Notes under the pieces: generated by a model
What the model saw: only the letters and a program-made list of their open reading frames with translations
Told to the model about the DNA's origin: nothing
Database searches by the model: none
Made by a program: the position numbers and the translations under genes
Origin: Gaiellasilicea sp963850995
GTDB lineage: Bacteria; Actinomycetota; Thermoleophilia; Gaiellales; Gaiellaceae
Assembly: GCA_963850995.1 (NCBI GenBank)
Contig: CAWKNQ010000014.1
Span: forward strand, 62,001-126,000
DNA: 64,000 nt
Reading direction: 5' to 3'
In this document: piece by piece, positions 34,906 to 42,711 of the stretch
How the letters are laid out: every line of letters starts with the position of its first letter
How positions within the stretch are numbered: position 1 is the stretch's first letter

Positions 34906-36819
34906 GTGCCGCTCGCGTCCGTCTACCCGCTGATCTCCTCGCGGTCGGTCGCGCGGGCGTTCACGTACGAGGTGCCGGACGGCGTCGGCGTCGGCGCCGT
35001 CGTCTCGATCCGCTTCGGCCGCTCCGCTGCGCGCGGAGTCGTCGTCGAGGCCGGCGTCGAGGCGCCTGCCGGCGTGAAGACCGCACCGATCGAGGGCGTC
35101 CTCTACGAGCTGCCGCCGGCCCTCGTCGACCTCGCGCTCTGGGTCGCCGACTACTACGGCTCGACGCCGGCACGCGCGCTCGAGCTCGTCGCGCCGAAGC
35201 TTCGGGCACGGCGCGGCGAGCGCCGGATCACCGGAGCCGGGCTCGCCGGCGAGGCGGAGCCCGCCGAGCTGACACCGCCGCAGGTGAATGCCGTCGCCCG
35301 CATCGTCGAGGCGCTCGCCGGGAACGGAGCGCACTTCCTGCTCGCCGGGGCGACCGGTAGCGGCAAGACGGAGGTCTACCTCCAGGCCTGCGCTGCGGCG
35401 CTCGAGCGGGGTCGCGGCGCGATCGTGCTCGTCCCGGAGATCGCGCTGACGCCGCAGACGCTCGGCCGCTTCCAGGCCCGCTTCGGCGACCGGATCGCGG
35501 TGCTCCACTCGGGCCTCACCGACGCCGAGCGACGCGACGAGCGGGAGCGGATCGTCTCGGGCGAGGCGCCGGTCGTCGTGGGCGCGCGCTCCGCGGTCTT
35601 CGCGCCCGTGCCGCAGCTCGGCCTGATCTGCGTCGACGAGGAGCACGACGCCTCGTACAAGCAGGAGTCCGACCCGCGCTACGACGCCCGCACGGTCGCG
35701 GCCAAGCGCGCCGCGCTCGAGGGCGCCGTCGCCGTTTACGGGAGCGCGACGCCGCGGCCGGAGAGCTGGGAGCGGCTCGAGCGGCTCGAGCTCGGCGAGC
35801 GGCTGGGGGCGCCGCTGCCGTCGGTCCGGATCGTCGACCTGCGGCGCGAGGCCGGCTACCCGCTCTCGGCCCCGCTGCTCGCCGAGCTGGGCCGGATCTC
35901 GGAGCACGGCGGCAAGGCGATCCTGCTCCTCAACCGGCGCGGGCTCGCACCCGCGATCCACTGCCGGGCGTGCGGCCTCTCGCGCCGCTGCGGGCTCTGC
36001 GACGTCTCGCTCACGCTGCACGGCGATGCCCGCCTGCACTGCCACCACTGCGGCTACTCCGAGGTCGTCCCGGAGGCCTGCCCCGCGTGCGGCTCCTCCG
36101 AGCTCGCGCGGATCGGCGCCGGGACGCAGCGTCTGGAGGCGGAGCTGCGCAGGCGCGTGCCGGAGCTGGAGCGGATCCGGCTGGACGCCGACACGGCCGC
36201 GAAGCGGGGCGCGCCGCACGAGGCGCTGGAGCGGTTCGCAGCTGCCGACCGCGCCGTCCTCGTCGGCACTCAGATGGTCGCGAAGGGCCATCACTTTCCG
36301 GGCGTCTCGCTCGCCGCGGTCGTCGACGCCGACACGGGCTTGGCGCTGCCTGACTTCCGCGCCGAGGAGCGCACGTTCCAGCTCGTGACCCAGCTCGCCG
36401 GCCGGAGCGGGCGCGACGCACCGGGGAAGGTGATCGTCCAGAGCTTCCAGCCCGACGCGACACCGCTCCGCTTCGCGGCACGCCACGACGTCGCCGGCTT
36501 CCTCGCCGAGGAGCTCGACCGGCGGCGCGAGCTCGGCTACCCGCCGTTCCGCCACCTGCTCTCGATCGTCGCCTCCGGACCGGACGCAGCGGCTCCTGAG
36601 CGGCTCCTGCGCGAGCTGAGCCGAGGCCTCGGCGACGACTTGCTCGGGCCGGCGCCGCTCCTCCGGCTGCGTGGACGCCACCGGGCCCAGCTCGTCGCCA
36701 AGACCGACCGGCCGCGCTCGCTCGCGGCGCGGGCCGCGCAACTGCTTGCCGCAGCGGCTCCGGCGATGCGGAGGGCGGGGGTCACCGCCGTCGTCGACGT
36801 CGACCCGCAGTCGCTCTGA
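34906..36819 (+). CDS. priA: Primosomal protein N' (replication restart helicase PriA)
   Basis: A 637-residue helicase-type protein. N-terminal DNA-binding domain (FTYEVPDGVGVGAVVSIRFGR), then Walker A AGATGSGKTEVY, Walker B DEEH (CVDEEHDASYKQ) and a GSATP motif. Four CxxC zinc ligand pairs follow (CRAC, CGLC, CHHC, CPAC). The C-terminal helicase half has GTQMVAKGHHFPGVSL and QLAGRSGR. PriA reloads the replisome at stalled forks. Start GTG at 34906 places the family N-terminal motif within 20 residues. Some actinobacterial PriA proteins have lost motif residues; here Walker A and DEEH are intact. Confidence 0.95.
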   Translation: MPLASVYPLISSRSVARAFTYEVPDGVGVGAVVSIRFGRSAARGVVVEAGVEAPAGVKTAPIEGVLYELPPALVDLALWVADYYGSTPARALELVAPKLRARRGERRITGAGLAGEAEPAELTPPQVNAVARIVEALAGNGAHFLLAGATGSGKTEVYLQACAAALERGRGAIVLVPEIALTPQTLGRFQARFGDRIAVLHSGLTDAERRDERERIVSGEAPVVVGARSAVFAPVPQLGLICVDEEHDASYKQESDPRYDARTVAAKRAALEGAVAVYGSATPRPESWERLERLELGERLGAPLPSVRIVDLRREAGYPLSAPLLAELGRISEHGGKAILLLNRRGLAPAIHCRACGLSRRCGLCDVSLTLHGDARLHCHHCGYSEVVPEACPACGSSELARIGAGTQRLEAELRRRVPELERIRLDADTAAKRGAPHEALERFAAADRAVLVGTQMVAKGHHFPGVSLAAVVDADTGLALPDFRAEERTFQLVTQLAGRSGRDAPGKVIVQSFQPDATPLRFAARHDVAGFLAEELDRRRELGYPPFRHLLSIVASGPDAAAPERLLRELSRGLGDDLLGPAPLLRLRGRHRAQLVAKTDRPRSLAARAAQLLAAAAPAMRRAGVTAVVDVDPQSL

Positions 36820-36840
36820 CTGCACGGCACGTGCTCTGAC

Positions 36841-36846
36841 TACACT
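36841..36846 (+). promoter_or_regulatory. -10-like hexamer for def (leaderless)
   Basis: TACACT ends 7 nt before the ATG at 36854. CTGACT about 19 bp upstream (36816-36821) could serve as -35. Confidence 0.45.
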
Positions 36847-36853
36847 CGCGCGG

Positions 36854-37429
36854 ATGCCGGCGGAGGGTGGTGTTCGTCCCGAGGACGTGGTCGAGGAAGA
36901 GCGGACGCTCGACCGCGAGGCGCAGGCGCGCCGCCGTCTCGCGCTCGCGCAGATTCGCCAGTACCCGGACGCCGTGCTGCGAATGCGGGCGCGCGAGGTG
37001 GAGTCCTTCGACGACGACCTCGCCCGGCTCGCCCAGAAGATGGTCCACCTGATGCACGACGCGCGGGGCGTGGGGCTCGCAGCGACGCAGGTGGGCGTTC
37101 TCCAGCGGTTGTTCGTCTTCCACGCGGACGAGGAAGAGGAGGCGACTGCGATCGTCAATCCCGAGATCACCAAGCGCTCGCGCGACGTCGAAGTCCTCGA
37201 CGAGGGTTGCCTCTCGCTCCAGGGCGTGCTCGTTCCGGTCGAGCGCGCGCTTGCCGTGACGATCGAGGGGCGCGACCTCGCCGGCGCACCGCTCCGGCTC
37301 GAGCTCGAGGACATGGACGCCCGCGTCGTCCAGCACGAGCTCGACCACCTCGACGGCGTGCTCATGCTCGAGCGGACGGACGACGAGTCGCGCCGCGACG
37401 CGCTCGCCACGCTACGCACGTCGATCTGA
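36854..37429 (+). CDS. def: Peptide deformylase
   Basis: 191 residues. It removes the formyl group from the N-terminal Met of new proteins. All three family motifs are present: GVGLAATQVG (GxGLAAxQ), EGCLS (metal-binding Cys) and HELDHLDGVL (HExxH, two metal-binding His plus the catalytic Glu). The first ~35 residues are an acidic/basic extension before the usual start (IRQYPDAVLRMRA). The start was set at the ATG that follows TACACT; the frame stays open upstream inside priA. It leads def-fmt-methyltransferase-rsmB, fitting coupling to initiator Met formylation by Fmt. Confidence 0.93.
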   Translation: MPAEGGVRPEDVVEEERTLDREAQARRRLALAQIRQYPDAVLRMRAREVESFDDDLARLAQKMVHLMHDARGVGLAATQVGVLQRLFVFHADEEEEATAIVNPEITKRSRDVEVLDEGCLSLQGVLVPVERALAVTIEGRDLAGAPLRLELEDMDARVVQHELDHLDGVLMLERTDDESRRDALATLRTSI

Positions 37430-37442
37430 TGAGCCACGCTTC

Positions 37443-38228
37443 TTGAAGCTGGTCGTGGCCGCCACGGCGCCCTTCGGCGCGGACGTGCTCGAGCGGCTCG
37501 CCGGCCGGTACGACGTCGCCGCGCTGCTGACGCGGCCGGACCGTCCGGCCGGGCGGGGGCGCAAGCTCGCCGCGCCGCCGGCGAAGGTGAGCGCCGAGCG
37601 GCTCGGGATTCCCGTCCTCCAGCCGGAGCGGCCGACCGCGGAGCTCGCGCTGCCCGCGGAGACGGTCGTGGTCGTGGCGTACGGGCTGCTGATCCCCGAG
37701 TCCCTGCTCGAGCTCGGTCTGTGGCTCAACGTGCACCCGTCGCTTCTGCCGCGCTGGCGGGGCGCCGCGCCGGTCGAACGGGCGCTGCTCGCGGGTGACA
37801 CCGAGACGGGCGTGACGATCCACGAGACTGTGAAGGAGCTCGATGCGGGCCCGATCGCGGCGCAGCGCGCGTTCCCCGTCAGGCCCGAGGACGACGCGGG
37901 CTCCGTCTACGCGCGCGCAGCCGAGCTCGCGGTCGAGCTGCTCGACGAGGCGTTGCCCGAGCCCACGTTCCGCCCCCAAGAGGGCGAGCCCACCTATGCG
38001 GCGAAGATCGAGCCGGACGACCGCGAGCTCGACTTCTCGCGCCCCGAGGAGAGCCTGAATCGCGTCCGGGCGCTCTCGCCGCACATCGGGGCGCGCGCCG
38101 AGCTGCACGGCCGACGCGTCACGGTCTGGCGCGCGCGGCTCGACGACGGCGAGCTCGTCCCGGTCGAGGTGCAGCCCGAAGGCGGCCGCCGGATGGGCTA
38201 TGACGAATGGCTGCGCGGCCTGCGTTGA
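37443..38228 (+). CDS. fmt: Methionyl-tRNA formyltransferase (short form)
   Basis: 261 residues from a TTG 13 nt after def. It formylates initiator Met-tRNA using formyl-tetrahydrofolate. Signature parts are visible: TRPDRPAGRGRKL, VVVVAYGLLIP, NVHPSLLPRWRGAAPVERALLAGD and GVTIHETVKELDAGPI. The common length is about 310 residues; the C-terminal tRNA-binding domain is shortened but present (DFSRPEESLNRVRAL). No upstream ATG or GTG fits in frame. The 3' end overlaps the methyltransferase gene by about 20 nt. Confidence 0.92.
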   Translation: MKLVVAATAPFGADVLERLAGRYDVAALLTRPDRPAGRGRKLAAPPAKVSAERLGIPVLQPERPTAELALPAETVVVVAYGLLIPESLLELGLWLNVHPSLLPRWRGAAPVERALLAGDTETGVTIHETVKELDAGPIAAQRAFPVRPEDDAGSVYARAAELAVELLDEALPEPTFRPQEGEPTYAAKIEPDDRELDFSRPEESLNRVRALSPHIGARAELHGRRVTVWRARLDDGELVPVEVQPEGGRRMGYDEWLRGLR

Positions 38229-38821
38229 GCGAGGACACCTGGACGCGGTACTACGCGGCGGCCGGGAAGGCTCCGCGCGAGACGCTGCTGCAGGCGCTCG
38301 CGCGGTTCGAGGCGGAAGGCAGGGCGCCCGAGACGGCCGTCGATCTCGGCTGTGGTTCCGGCAGGGACACGCTCGAGCTGCTCCGCCGCGGCTGGCGTGT
38401 GGTCGCGGTCGACGCAGAGGAAGAGGGAATCGCGCACCTGCGCGAGCATCCGGATGCGCTGTCGCGCGCCGGCGCACTCGAGACCGTCGTCGCTCGCTTC
38501 GGCGAGGCCGTCTGGCCGGAGGCGCTGCTCGTCAGCTCGAGCTTCTCGCTGCCCTTCTGCCCGCCCGACGAGCTCGCGCGCGTGTGGCCGCGAATCCGGG
38601 CCTCGCTCGTGCCCGGGGGGCGGTTCTGCGGCCAGTTCTTCGGCGACCGCGACGAGTGGTCGGAGGCCGGCGACATGACGTTTCTCTCCCGGCGCGAGGT
38701 CGAGACGCTGCTCGAAGGGCTCGACGTGGAGCGCCTGGACGAGGTCGAGCACGACGGTCAGACGGCGCTCGGAAAGCCCAAGCGCTGGCACCTCTTCCAC
38801 GTCGTCGCACGTCGGCCGTGA
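38207..38821 (+). CDS. Class I SAM-dependent methyltransferase, substrate unknown
   Basis: 204 residues with the Rossmann SAM site: motif I VDLGCGSGRDTLELLRRGW, then VVAVDAEEEGI, and motif IV-VI elements SFSLPFCPPDEL and LVPGGRFCGQFFG. It resembles TehB/thiopurine-type small methyltransferases more than RNA enzymes. The ATG at 38207 overlaps fmt by 22 nt; a TTG at 38225 (TTGA overlap with the fmt stop) is an alternative start. Its stop overlaps the rsmB GTG as GTGA, so fmt, this gene and rsmB are translated as a block. The substrate cannot be told from sequence. Confidence 0.75.
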   Translation: MAARPALSEDTWTRYYAAAGKAPRETLLQALARFEAEGRAPETAVDLGCGSGRDTLELLRRGWRVVAVDAEEEGIAHLREHPDALSRAGALETVVARFGEAVWPEALLVSSSFSLPFCPPDELARVWPRIRASLVPGGRFCGQFFGDRDEWSEAGDMTFLSRREVETLLEGLDVERLDEVEHDGQTALGKPKRWHLFHVVARRP

Positions 38822-40026
38822 GCGTCTCGCCGGCCAGATTGGCGGCGTACGACGTGCTCCGGCGCGTCTTCGAGGAGGACGCCTACGCCGACCGGGCGCT
38901 TCGCTCGGCCTCCGCGGGGCTCGACGAGCGCGACCGCGGACTCGCCCGGCGGCTCGCCTACGGCTCGGTGCAACGCGTGCGCACGCTCGACCACGCGATC
39001 GAGACGCTCGGCAAGCGGCCGGTGCGGAAGCTCGACGCGCCTGTGCTGGCGGCGCTCCGGCTCGGCGCCTACCAGCTCGGCTACGTCGACAACGTGCCGC
39101 GCTACGCGGCCGTGAACGAGTCAGTCGAGCTCGTGCGCCGCGCGCGCCTCGAACGCGCGGTTCCTTTCACGAACGCGGTGCTGCGGCGGGTCGGGGACGG
39201 GATCGAGTCGCTGCTGGCCGGTCTCCCGGAGGGGCCGCTCAAGCACTCCTACCCCGACTGGGTCTGGGACGTCTGGCGGCGCGACCTCGGCGAGGAGGGC
39301 GCGCTCGCGCTGATGCGAGCGCAGAACGAGCCGCCACCCACCGTGGTGAGACATGTCCGGGGTCAGACCCCGGACGGGTCCGCAACGGACCTGCCCAATG
39401 CATATGAGGTTGATCGGGTTGATGAAAAAGCGCTGCAAAAAGGGGAGATCTGGCCGCAGAGCCTCGGTTCCCAGCTCGCCGGGCTCTGCGTCGGCTCGCA
39501 ACCCGGGGAGCGTGTCCTCGACCTCTGCGCAGCGCCCGGCGGCAAGGCGACGATGCTCGCCGGCGAGGTCGTCGCGGTGGAGGCGAACGCCGCGAGGGCG
39601 CGGGAGCTCGAGGAGAACGTCCGCAGGCTTGGCGCCGCGAACGTGCACGTCATCCATGCCGACGGCCGCGCACTGCCGCCCGAGCTCGACGGCTTCGACC
39701 GCGCGCTCGTCGACGCTCCCTGCTCCGGGCTCGGCGTGCTCGCGTCCCGGCCCGACCTGCGCTGGCGCTCGGAGCCGCTGCCCGGCCTCCAGCTCGAGCT
39801 GCTCCGTGCCGCAGTCGAGCGCGTCCGTCCCGGCGGGACGATCCTCTACTCGGTCTGCACGATCAACTCGGACGAAGGGGAAGGCGTCGTCGACGCGTGC
39901 GGGCTGGAGGTCGAGCCGATCGACGGGTGGGACCAGTTTCGCCACCCGCTGCGGCCAGAGTTCCTGCAGACGCTGCCACACGTCCACCGGACGAGTGGCT
40001 TCTTCGTCGCCCGCCTGCGGGTCTAG
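38818..40026 (+). CDS. rsmB: 16S rRNA (cytosine-967-C5)-methyltransferase RsmB
   Basis: 402 residues. NusB-like RNA-binding domain (~1-140: AAYDVLRRVFEEDAYADRAL, NAVLRRV), then the Rossmann catalytic domain: SAM site LDLCAAPGGKATML, catalytic VDAPCSGLG and second Cys in ILYSVCTINSDEGEG. Start GTG is in the GTGA overlap with the previous gene. Between the domains (39351-39390, about residues 178-191) the gene contains a copy of the dispersed palindromic repeat also seen near 62.6 kb, followed by an unusually AT-rich stretch of codons (39397-39444). The reading frame is kept. The stop is shared with the minus-strand gene by CTAG at 40023-40026. Confidence 0.92.
   Translation: MSVSPARLAAYDVLRRVFEEDAYADRALRSASAGLDERDRGLARRLAYGSVQRVRTLDHAIETLGKRPVRKLDAPVLAALRLGAYQLGYVDNVPRYAAVNESVELVRRARLERAVPFTNAVLRRVGDGIESLLAGLPEGPLKHSYPDWVWDVWRRDLGEEGALALMRAQNEPPPTVVRHVRGQTPDGSATDLPNAYEVDRVDEKALQKGEIWPQSLGSQLAGLCVGSQPGERVLDLCAAPGGKATMLAGEVVAVEANAARARELEENVRRLGAANVHVIHADGRALPPELDGFDRALVDAPCSGLGVLASRPDLRWRSEPLPGLQLELLRAAVERVRPGGTILYSVCTINSDEGEGVVDACGLEVEPIDGWDQFRHPLRPEFLQTLPHVHRTSGFFVARLRV
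39351..39390 (+). repeat. Dispersed palindromic repeat inside rsmB
   Basis: A perfect 10-bp inverted repeat, GTCCGGGGTC / GACCCCGGAC, around a single A (39355-39375) is followed by GTCCGCAACGG, which also follows the palindrome core in the copy at 62577-62636. The element lies in frame within the linker between the two RsmB domains. Confidence 0.6.
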
Positions 40027-40502
40027 CCACAGCGCGTGCGCCGGTCGACGGTGATCCGCAGCGGCGCGAGGGGCTTCTGCGTGGCGGCCTCGACCCAGGT
40101 CTCGTCGGTGGTGAACTGGGCCGGCGGCAGCTCGACGATCTCGCACCAGAGCTCCTCACGCGCCGTCTCGATGCGCGCGAGCACGGAGAAGCGCGTCCCG
40201 TCGCCCGCATCAGCGGACAGCTCGAAGGAACCGTCGTCGCCGGTCTGCGCATCGTCGAGCGGATGCTCGGCGTCGGCGCTCGGCGTTCCCCGCCGGAGCG
40301 CGACGTAGCGAATGAACGGCGCGTCCGGACCGAGCGTGGCTGCGGGTCGGACGGTTCCGTGCACGAGCACGGCTTTCTGTGCGCTGCTCACCGGCTTCGA
40401 GATCCGGTAGGTGAAGTACACGAACCCGACGATCAGGAGGATCGCGGACAGGAACGAGAACCTGCCGAGGAAGCGGCGCACGGCGCACAGTCCTAGCAGC
40501 AC
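40023..40502 (-). CDS. Membrane-anchored hypothetical protein
   Basis: 159 residues with one N-terminal membrane helix (FLSAILLIVGFVYFTYRI) preceded by Arg residues, so the rest is probably outside. The outer part (residues ~45-155) is beta-rich with GTVRPAATLGPDAPFIRYVALRR and DDGSFELSADAG, and resembles a small OB/beta-barrel domain; one Cys is near the end. I do not recognise a family. The GTG start has AGGAGG 5 nt upstream, and transcription diverges from rpe. The stop overlaps that of rsmB in a CTAG. Confidence 0.65.
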   Translation of the reverse strand: MLLGLCAVRRFLGRFSFLSAILLIVGFVYFTYRISKPVSSAQKAVLVHGTVRPAATLGPDAPFIRYVALRRGTPSADAEHPLDDAQTGDDGSFELSADAGDGTRFSVLARIETAREELWCEIVELPPAQFTTDETWVEAATQKPLAPLRITVDRRTRCG

Positions 40503-40512
40503 ACGGTCCTCC

Positions 40513-40518
40513 TAGGAT
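40513..40518 (+). promoter_or_regulatory. -10-like hexamer for rpe (leaderless)
   Basis: TAGGAT ends 7 nt before the GTG at 40526. It overlaps the Shine-Dalgarno of the divergent minus-strand gene in the palindrome CCTAGG. No FMN riboswitch fits here. Confidence 0.4.
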
Positions 40519-40525
40519 TCGTCGT

Positions 40526-41197
40526 GTGGCGTGGCGCGACGTTCGTCCGGTCGAGATCGAGCCGTCGCTCTACGCGGCGGATTTCGCGAACCTCGGCGCG
40601 CAGATCCGGGAGCTCCTCGACGGCGGCGCCCGGGTCTTCCACTTCGACGTCGGCGACGGTCACTTTGTCCCACCGGTGACGATCGGGCCGGTCGTGCTGC
40701 GCTCGATCGCCCCGCTGATCCACGAGCGCGACGGACGCATCGACTGCCACCTGATGGTCGACGATCCCGTGCACCATTTCGAGGAGATCGCCGCGTCGGG
40801 CGGCGACAGCGTGACGTTCCACGTCGAGGCGGTCGACGACGTCGGGGCGGTGCTGGCTCAGGCTCGGGCGCATGACCTCGGCGCGGGCATCGCCTTCAAC
40901 CCGGGCACGGCGGTCGAGGTCGCCGCGGACGCCGCCAACCTCGGCGCCGACCTCTGCCTCTGCATGTCGATCGTCCCCGGCTATTCGGGGCAGGAGCTGA
41001 TGGGGGACGCCTACGGGCGGATCGAGCGGCTGCGCGGCCTCGTCGAGTGCCGCGTCCAGGTGGACGGCGGCGTCAAGGCGGAGAACGTCCGGCGCCTCCG
41101 CGACGCCGGCGCCGATCTACTCGTCGTCGGGAGCGGCATCTTCGCCGCGGACGACCTCTCGGCCGCCTACCGCGGCCTCGTGGACGCGCTCGCATGA
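40526..41197 (+). CDS. rpe: Ribulose-phosphate 3-epimerase
   Basis: 223-residue TIM barrel that interconverts ribulose-5-phosphate and xylulose-5-phosphate. Family marks: IEPSLYAADFANLG, FHFDVGDGHFVPPVTIGP (metal-binding His and Asp), IDCHLMVDDP, MSIVPGYSGQ, VQVDGGVKAENV and VVGSGIF. Ribulose-5-phosphate is also the substrate of RibB, which makes its place at the head of the riboflavin operon sensible. It overlaps ribD by ATGA. Confidence 0.95.
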   Translation: MAWRDVRPVEIEPSLYAADFANLGAQIRELLDGGARVFHFDVGDGHFVPPVTIGPVVLRSIAPLIHERDGRIDCHLMVDDPVHHFEEIAASGGDSVTFHVEAVDDVGAVLAQARAHDLGAGIAFNPGTAVEVAADAANLGADLCLCMSIVPGYSGQELMGDAYGRIERLRGLVECRVQVDGGVKAENVRRLRDAGADLLVVGSGIFAADDLSAAYRGLVDALA

Positions 41198-42135
41198 GCC
41201 TCGAGCGGGCGCTCGAGCTTGCCGAGGATGCGCACCACCGCGCGTATCCGAAGCCGACCGTCGGCGCCGTCGTCGTGGCCGGCGGTGAGATCGTCGGCGA
41301 GGGAGCGACCGAGGAGGGCACGGCCGGGCGTCACGGCGAGGTGATCGCGCTCGCCGCAGCCGGCGAGCGGGCTCGCGGCGCGACGCTGTACGTGACGATG
41401 GAGCCGTGCGCCCACCACGGCACGACGCCCCCGTGCGTCGACGCCGTCCTCGCCGCCGGGATCGCACGCGTCGTCGCAGGCTCGCTCGACCCGAACCGGG
41501 AGGCTGCCGGCGGATTCGAGCGCCTGCGCACGGCAGGCGTCGAGGTAGCGCACACGGACAGCTTCGACGCCCGTCGCCAGAACGAGGCCTGGCGCACGTG
41601 GGTCACGCTCGGGCGGCCGTTCGTCACCTTCAAGGCCGCGGTCACGCTCGACGGCCGCGTCGCCGTTCCGGGTCGCCGCTGGGTCTCGGGAGAGGCATCG
41701 CGCCTGCAGGTGCACGAGCTGCGGGCGGCGTCCGACGCGGTCGCCGTCGGCATGGGCACCGTCCGGCTCGAGAACCCCGGCCTTGACGCCCGCGGCGTCG
41801 GGGCGAAGCGGCAGCCGCGCCGGCTCGCCTTCGGTCGCGGCCCGCTTCCCGACGGCTCCGAGCTCGAGCTCCGCTCCGGCCCGCTCGAGGACGAGCTGCG
41901 CGCGCTCGCCGCCGAGGGCGTCCAGTCGCTCCTGCTCGAGGGCGGCCCGACGCTCGCCACGAGCTTCTTGCGTGCGGGCTTCGTGGACAAGCTCCTCCTC
42001 TTCGTCGCGCCGGCGTTCGCGGGCTCCGGTCCCTCGCTCGTCGATGCTCTCGACCTGCCGCTCGACCTCGCGCGCCTGACGAGCAGTCAAGTCGGCGAGG
42101 ACGTCCTTCTCGAGGCGTACGTGCGCGAGCCGTAA
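41194..42135 (+). CDS. ribD: Bifunctional riboflavin deaminase/reductase RibD
   Basis: 313 residues. The N-terminal deaminase has the zinc motifs HGE (RHGEVIALAAAG) and PCAHHGTTPPC; the usual first motif is HAE, so the Ala is replaced by Gly. The C-terminal reductase carries FVTFKAAVTLDGRVA, SDAVAVGMGTVRLENPGL and LLLEGGPTLATSFLRAGFVDKLLLF. It carries out the second and third steps from GTP to riboflavin. The ATG overlaps the rpe stop. Its TAA lies in the -10-like hexamer of ribE. Confidence 0.94.
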   Translation: MSLERALELAEDAHHRAYPKPTVGAVVVAGGEIVGEGATEEGTAGRHGEVIALAAAGERARGATLYVTMEPCAHHGTTPPCVDAVLAAGIARVVAGSLDPNREAAGGFERLRTAGVEVAHTDSFDARRQNEAWRTWVTLGRPFVTFKAAVTLDGRVAVPGRRWVSGEASRLQVHELRAASDAVAVGMGTVRLENPGLDARGVGAKRQPRRLAFGRGPLPDGSELELRSGPLEDELRALAAEGVQSLLLEGGPTLATSFLRAGFVDKLLLFVAPAFAGSGPSLVDALDLPLDLARLTSSQVGEDVLLEAYVREP

Positions 42136-42138
42136 CCT
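42133..42138 (+). promoter_or_regulatory. -10-like hexamer for ribE overlapping the ribD stop
   Basis: TAACCT starts with the TAA stop codon of ribD and ends 6 nt before the ribE ATG, so an internal leaderless promoter is possible. Confidence 0.35.
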
Positions 42139-42144
42139 GAGTTC

Positions 42145-42711
42145 ATGTTCACGGGGCTCGTGCGGGAAATCGGAACGGTCGCGTCCTTCGAGGGCGGGAG
42201 GCTCGTCGTCGAGGCCTCGACGCCCGCCGAGCTCGGCGACTCCGTCGCGGTCGACGGCGTCTGCCTGACGGTCGTCGAGGCGGTGCGCGACCGGCTCGCT
42301 TTCGACGTCGTCCCGGAGACGATGGAGCGCGTCAAGCCGTTCGGCGAGCGAGTCAACGTCGAGCCGGCGCTGCGGGCGGGCGACCCGCTCGGCGGCCATC
42401 ACGTGCAAGGGCACGTCGACGGCGTCGGGCAAGTCACCGCGGTGACCGAGGAGGGCGACGGCGTCCGCGTCCGGATCGAGGCGCCGGCCGCGCTCCTTCG
42501 CTACTGCGTCGAGAAGGGCTCGATCACAGTCGACGGCGTCTCGCTCACCGTCGCGGCCGTCGACACAACGGGCTTTGAGGTGGCCCTGATCCCGCACACG
42601 CTCGCCGTGACGACACTGTCGGAGCTCGCGGCGGGCAGCGAGGTCAACCTCGAAACCGATGTCCTCGCCAAGTACGTCGAGCGACTGCTCCCCGATACGA
42701 TGCGGCCGTGA
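42145..42711 (+). CDS. ribE: Riboflavin synthase alpha chain
   Basis: 188 residues with two lumazine-binding barrels. The first begins MFTGLVREIG and has GDSVAVDGVCLTV; the second has GHHVQGHVDGVG, KGSITVDGVSLTV and FEVALIPHTL. It dismutates two 6,7-dimethyl-8-ribityllumazine molecules to riboflavin. It starts 10 nt after ribD and overlaps ribBA by GTGA. Confidence 0.95.
   Translation: MFTGLVREIGTVASFEGGRLVVEASTPAELGDSVAVDGVCLTVVEAVRDRLAFDVVPETMERVKPFGERVNVEPALRAGDPLGGHHVQGHVDGVGQVTAVTEEGDGVRVRIEAPAALLRYCVEKGSITVDGVSLTVAAVDTTGFEVALIPHTLAVTTLSELAAGSEVNLETDVLAKYVERLLPDTMRP

Noticed and set aside
40503..40525. FMN riboswitch before the riboflavin operon
   Set aside because: The gap before rpe is about 23 bp, and no long leader exists before ribD, ribE or ribBA either.
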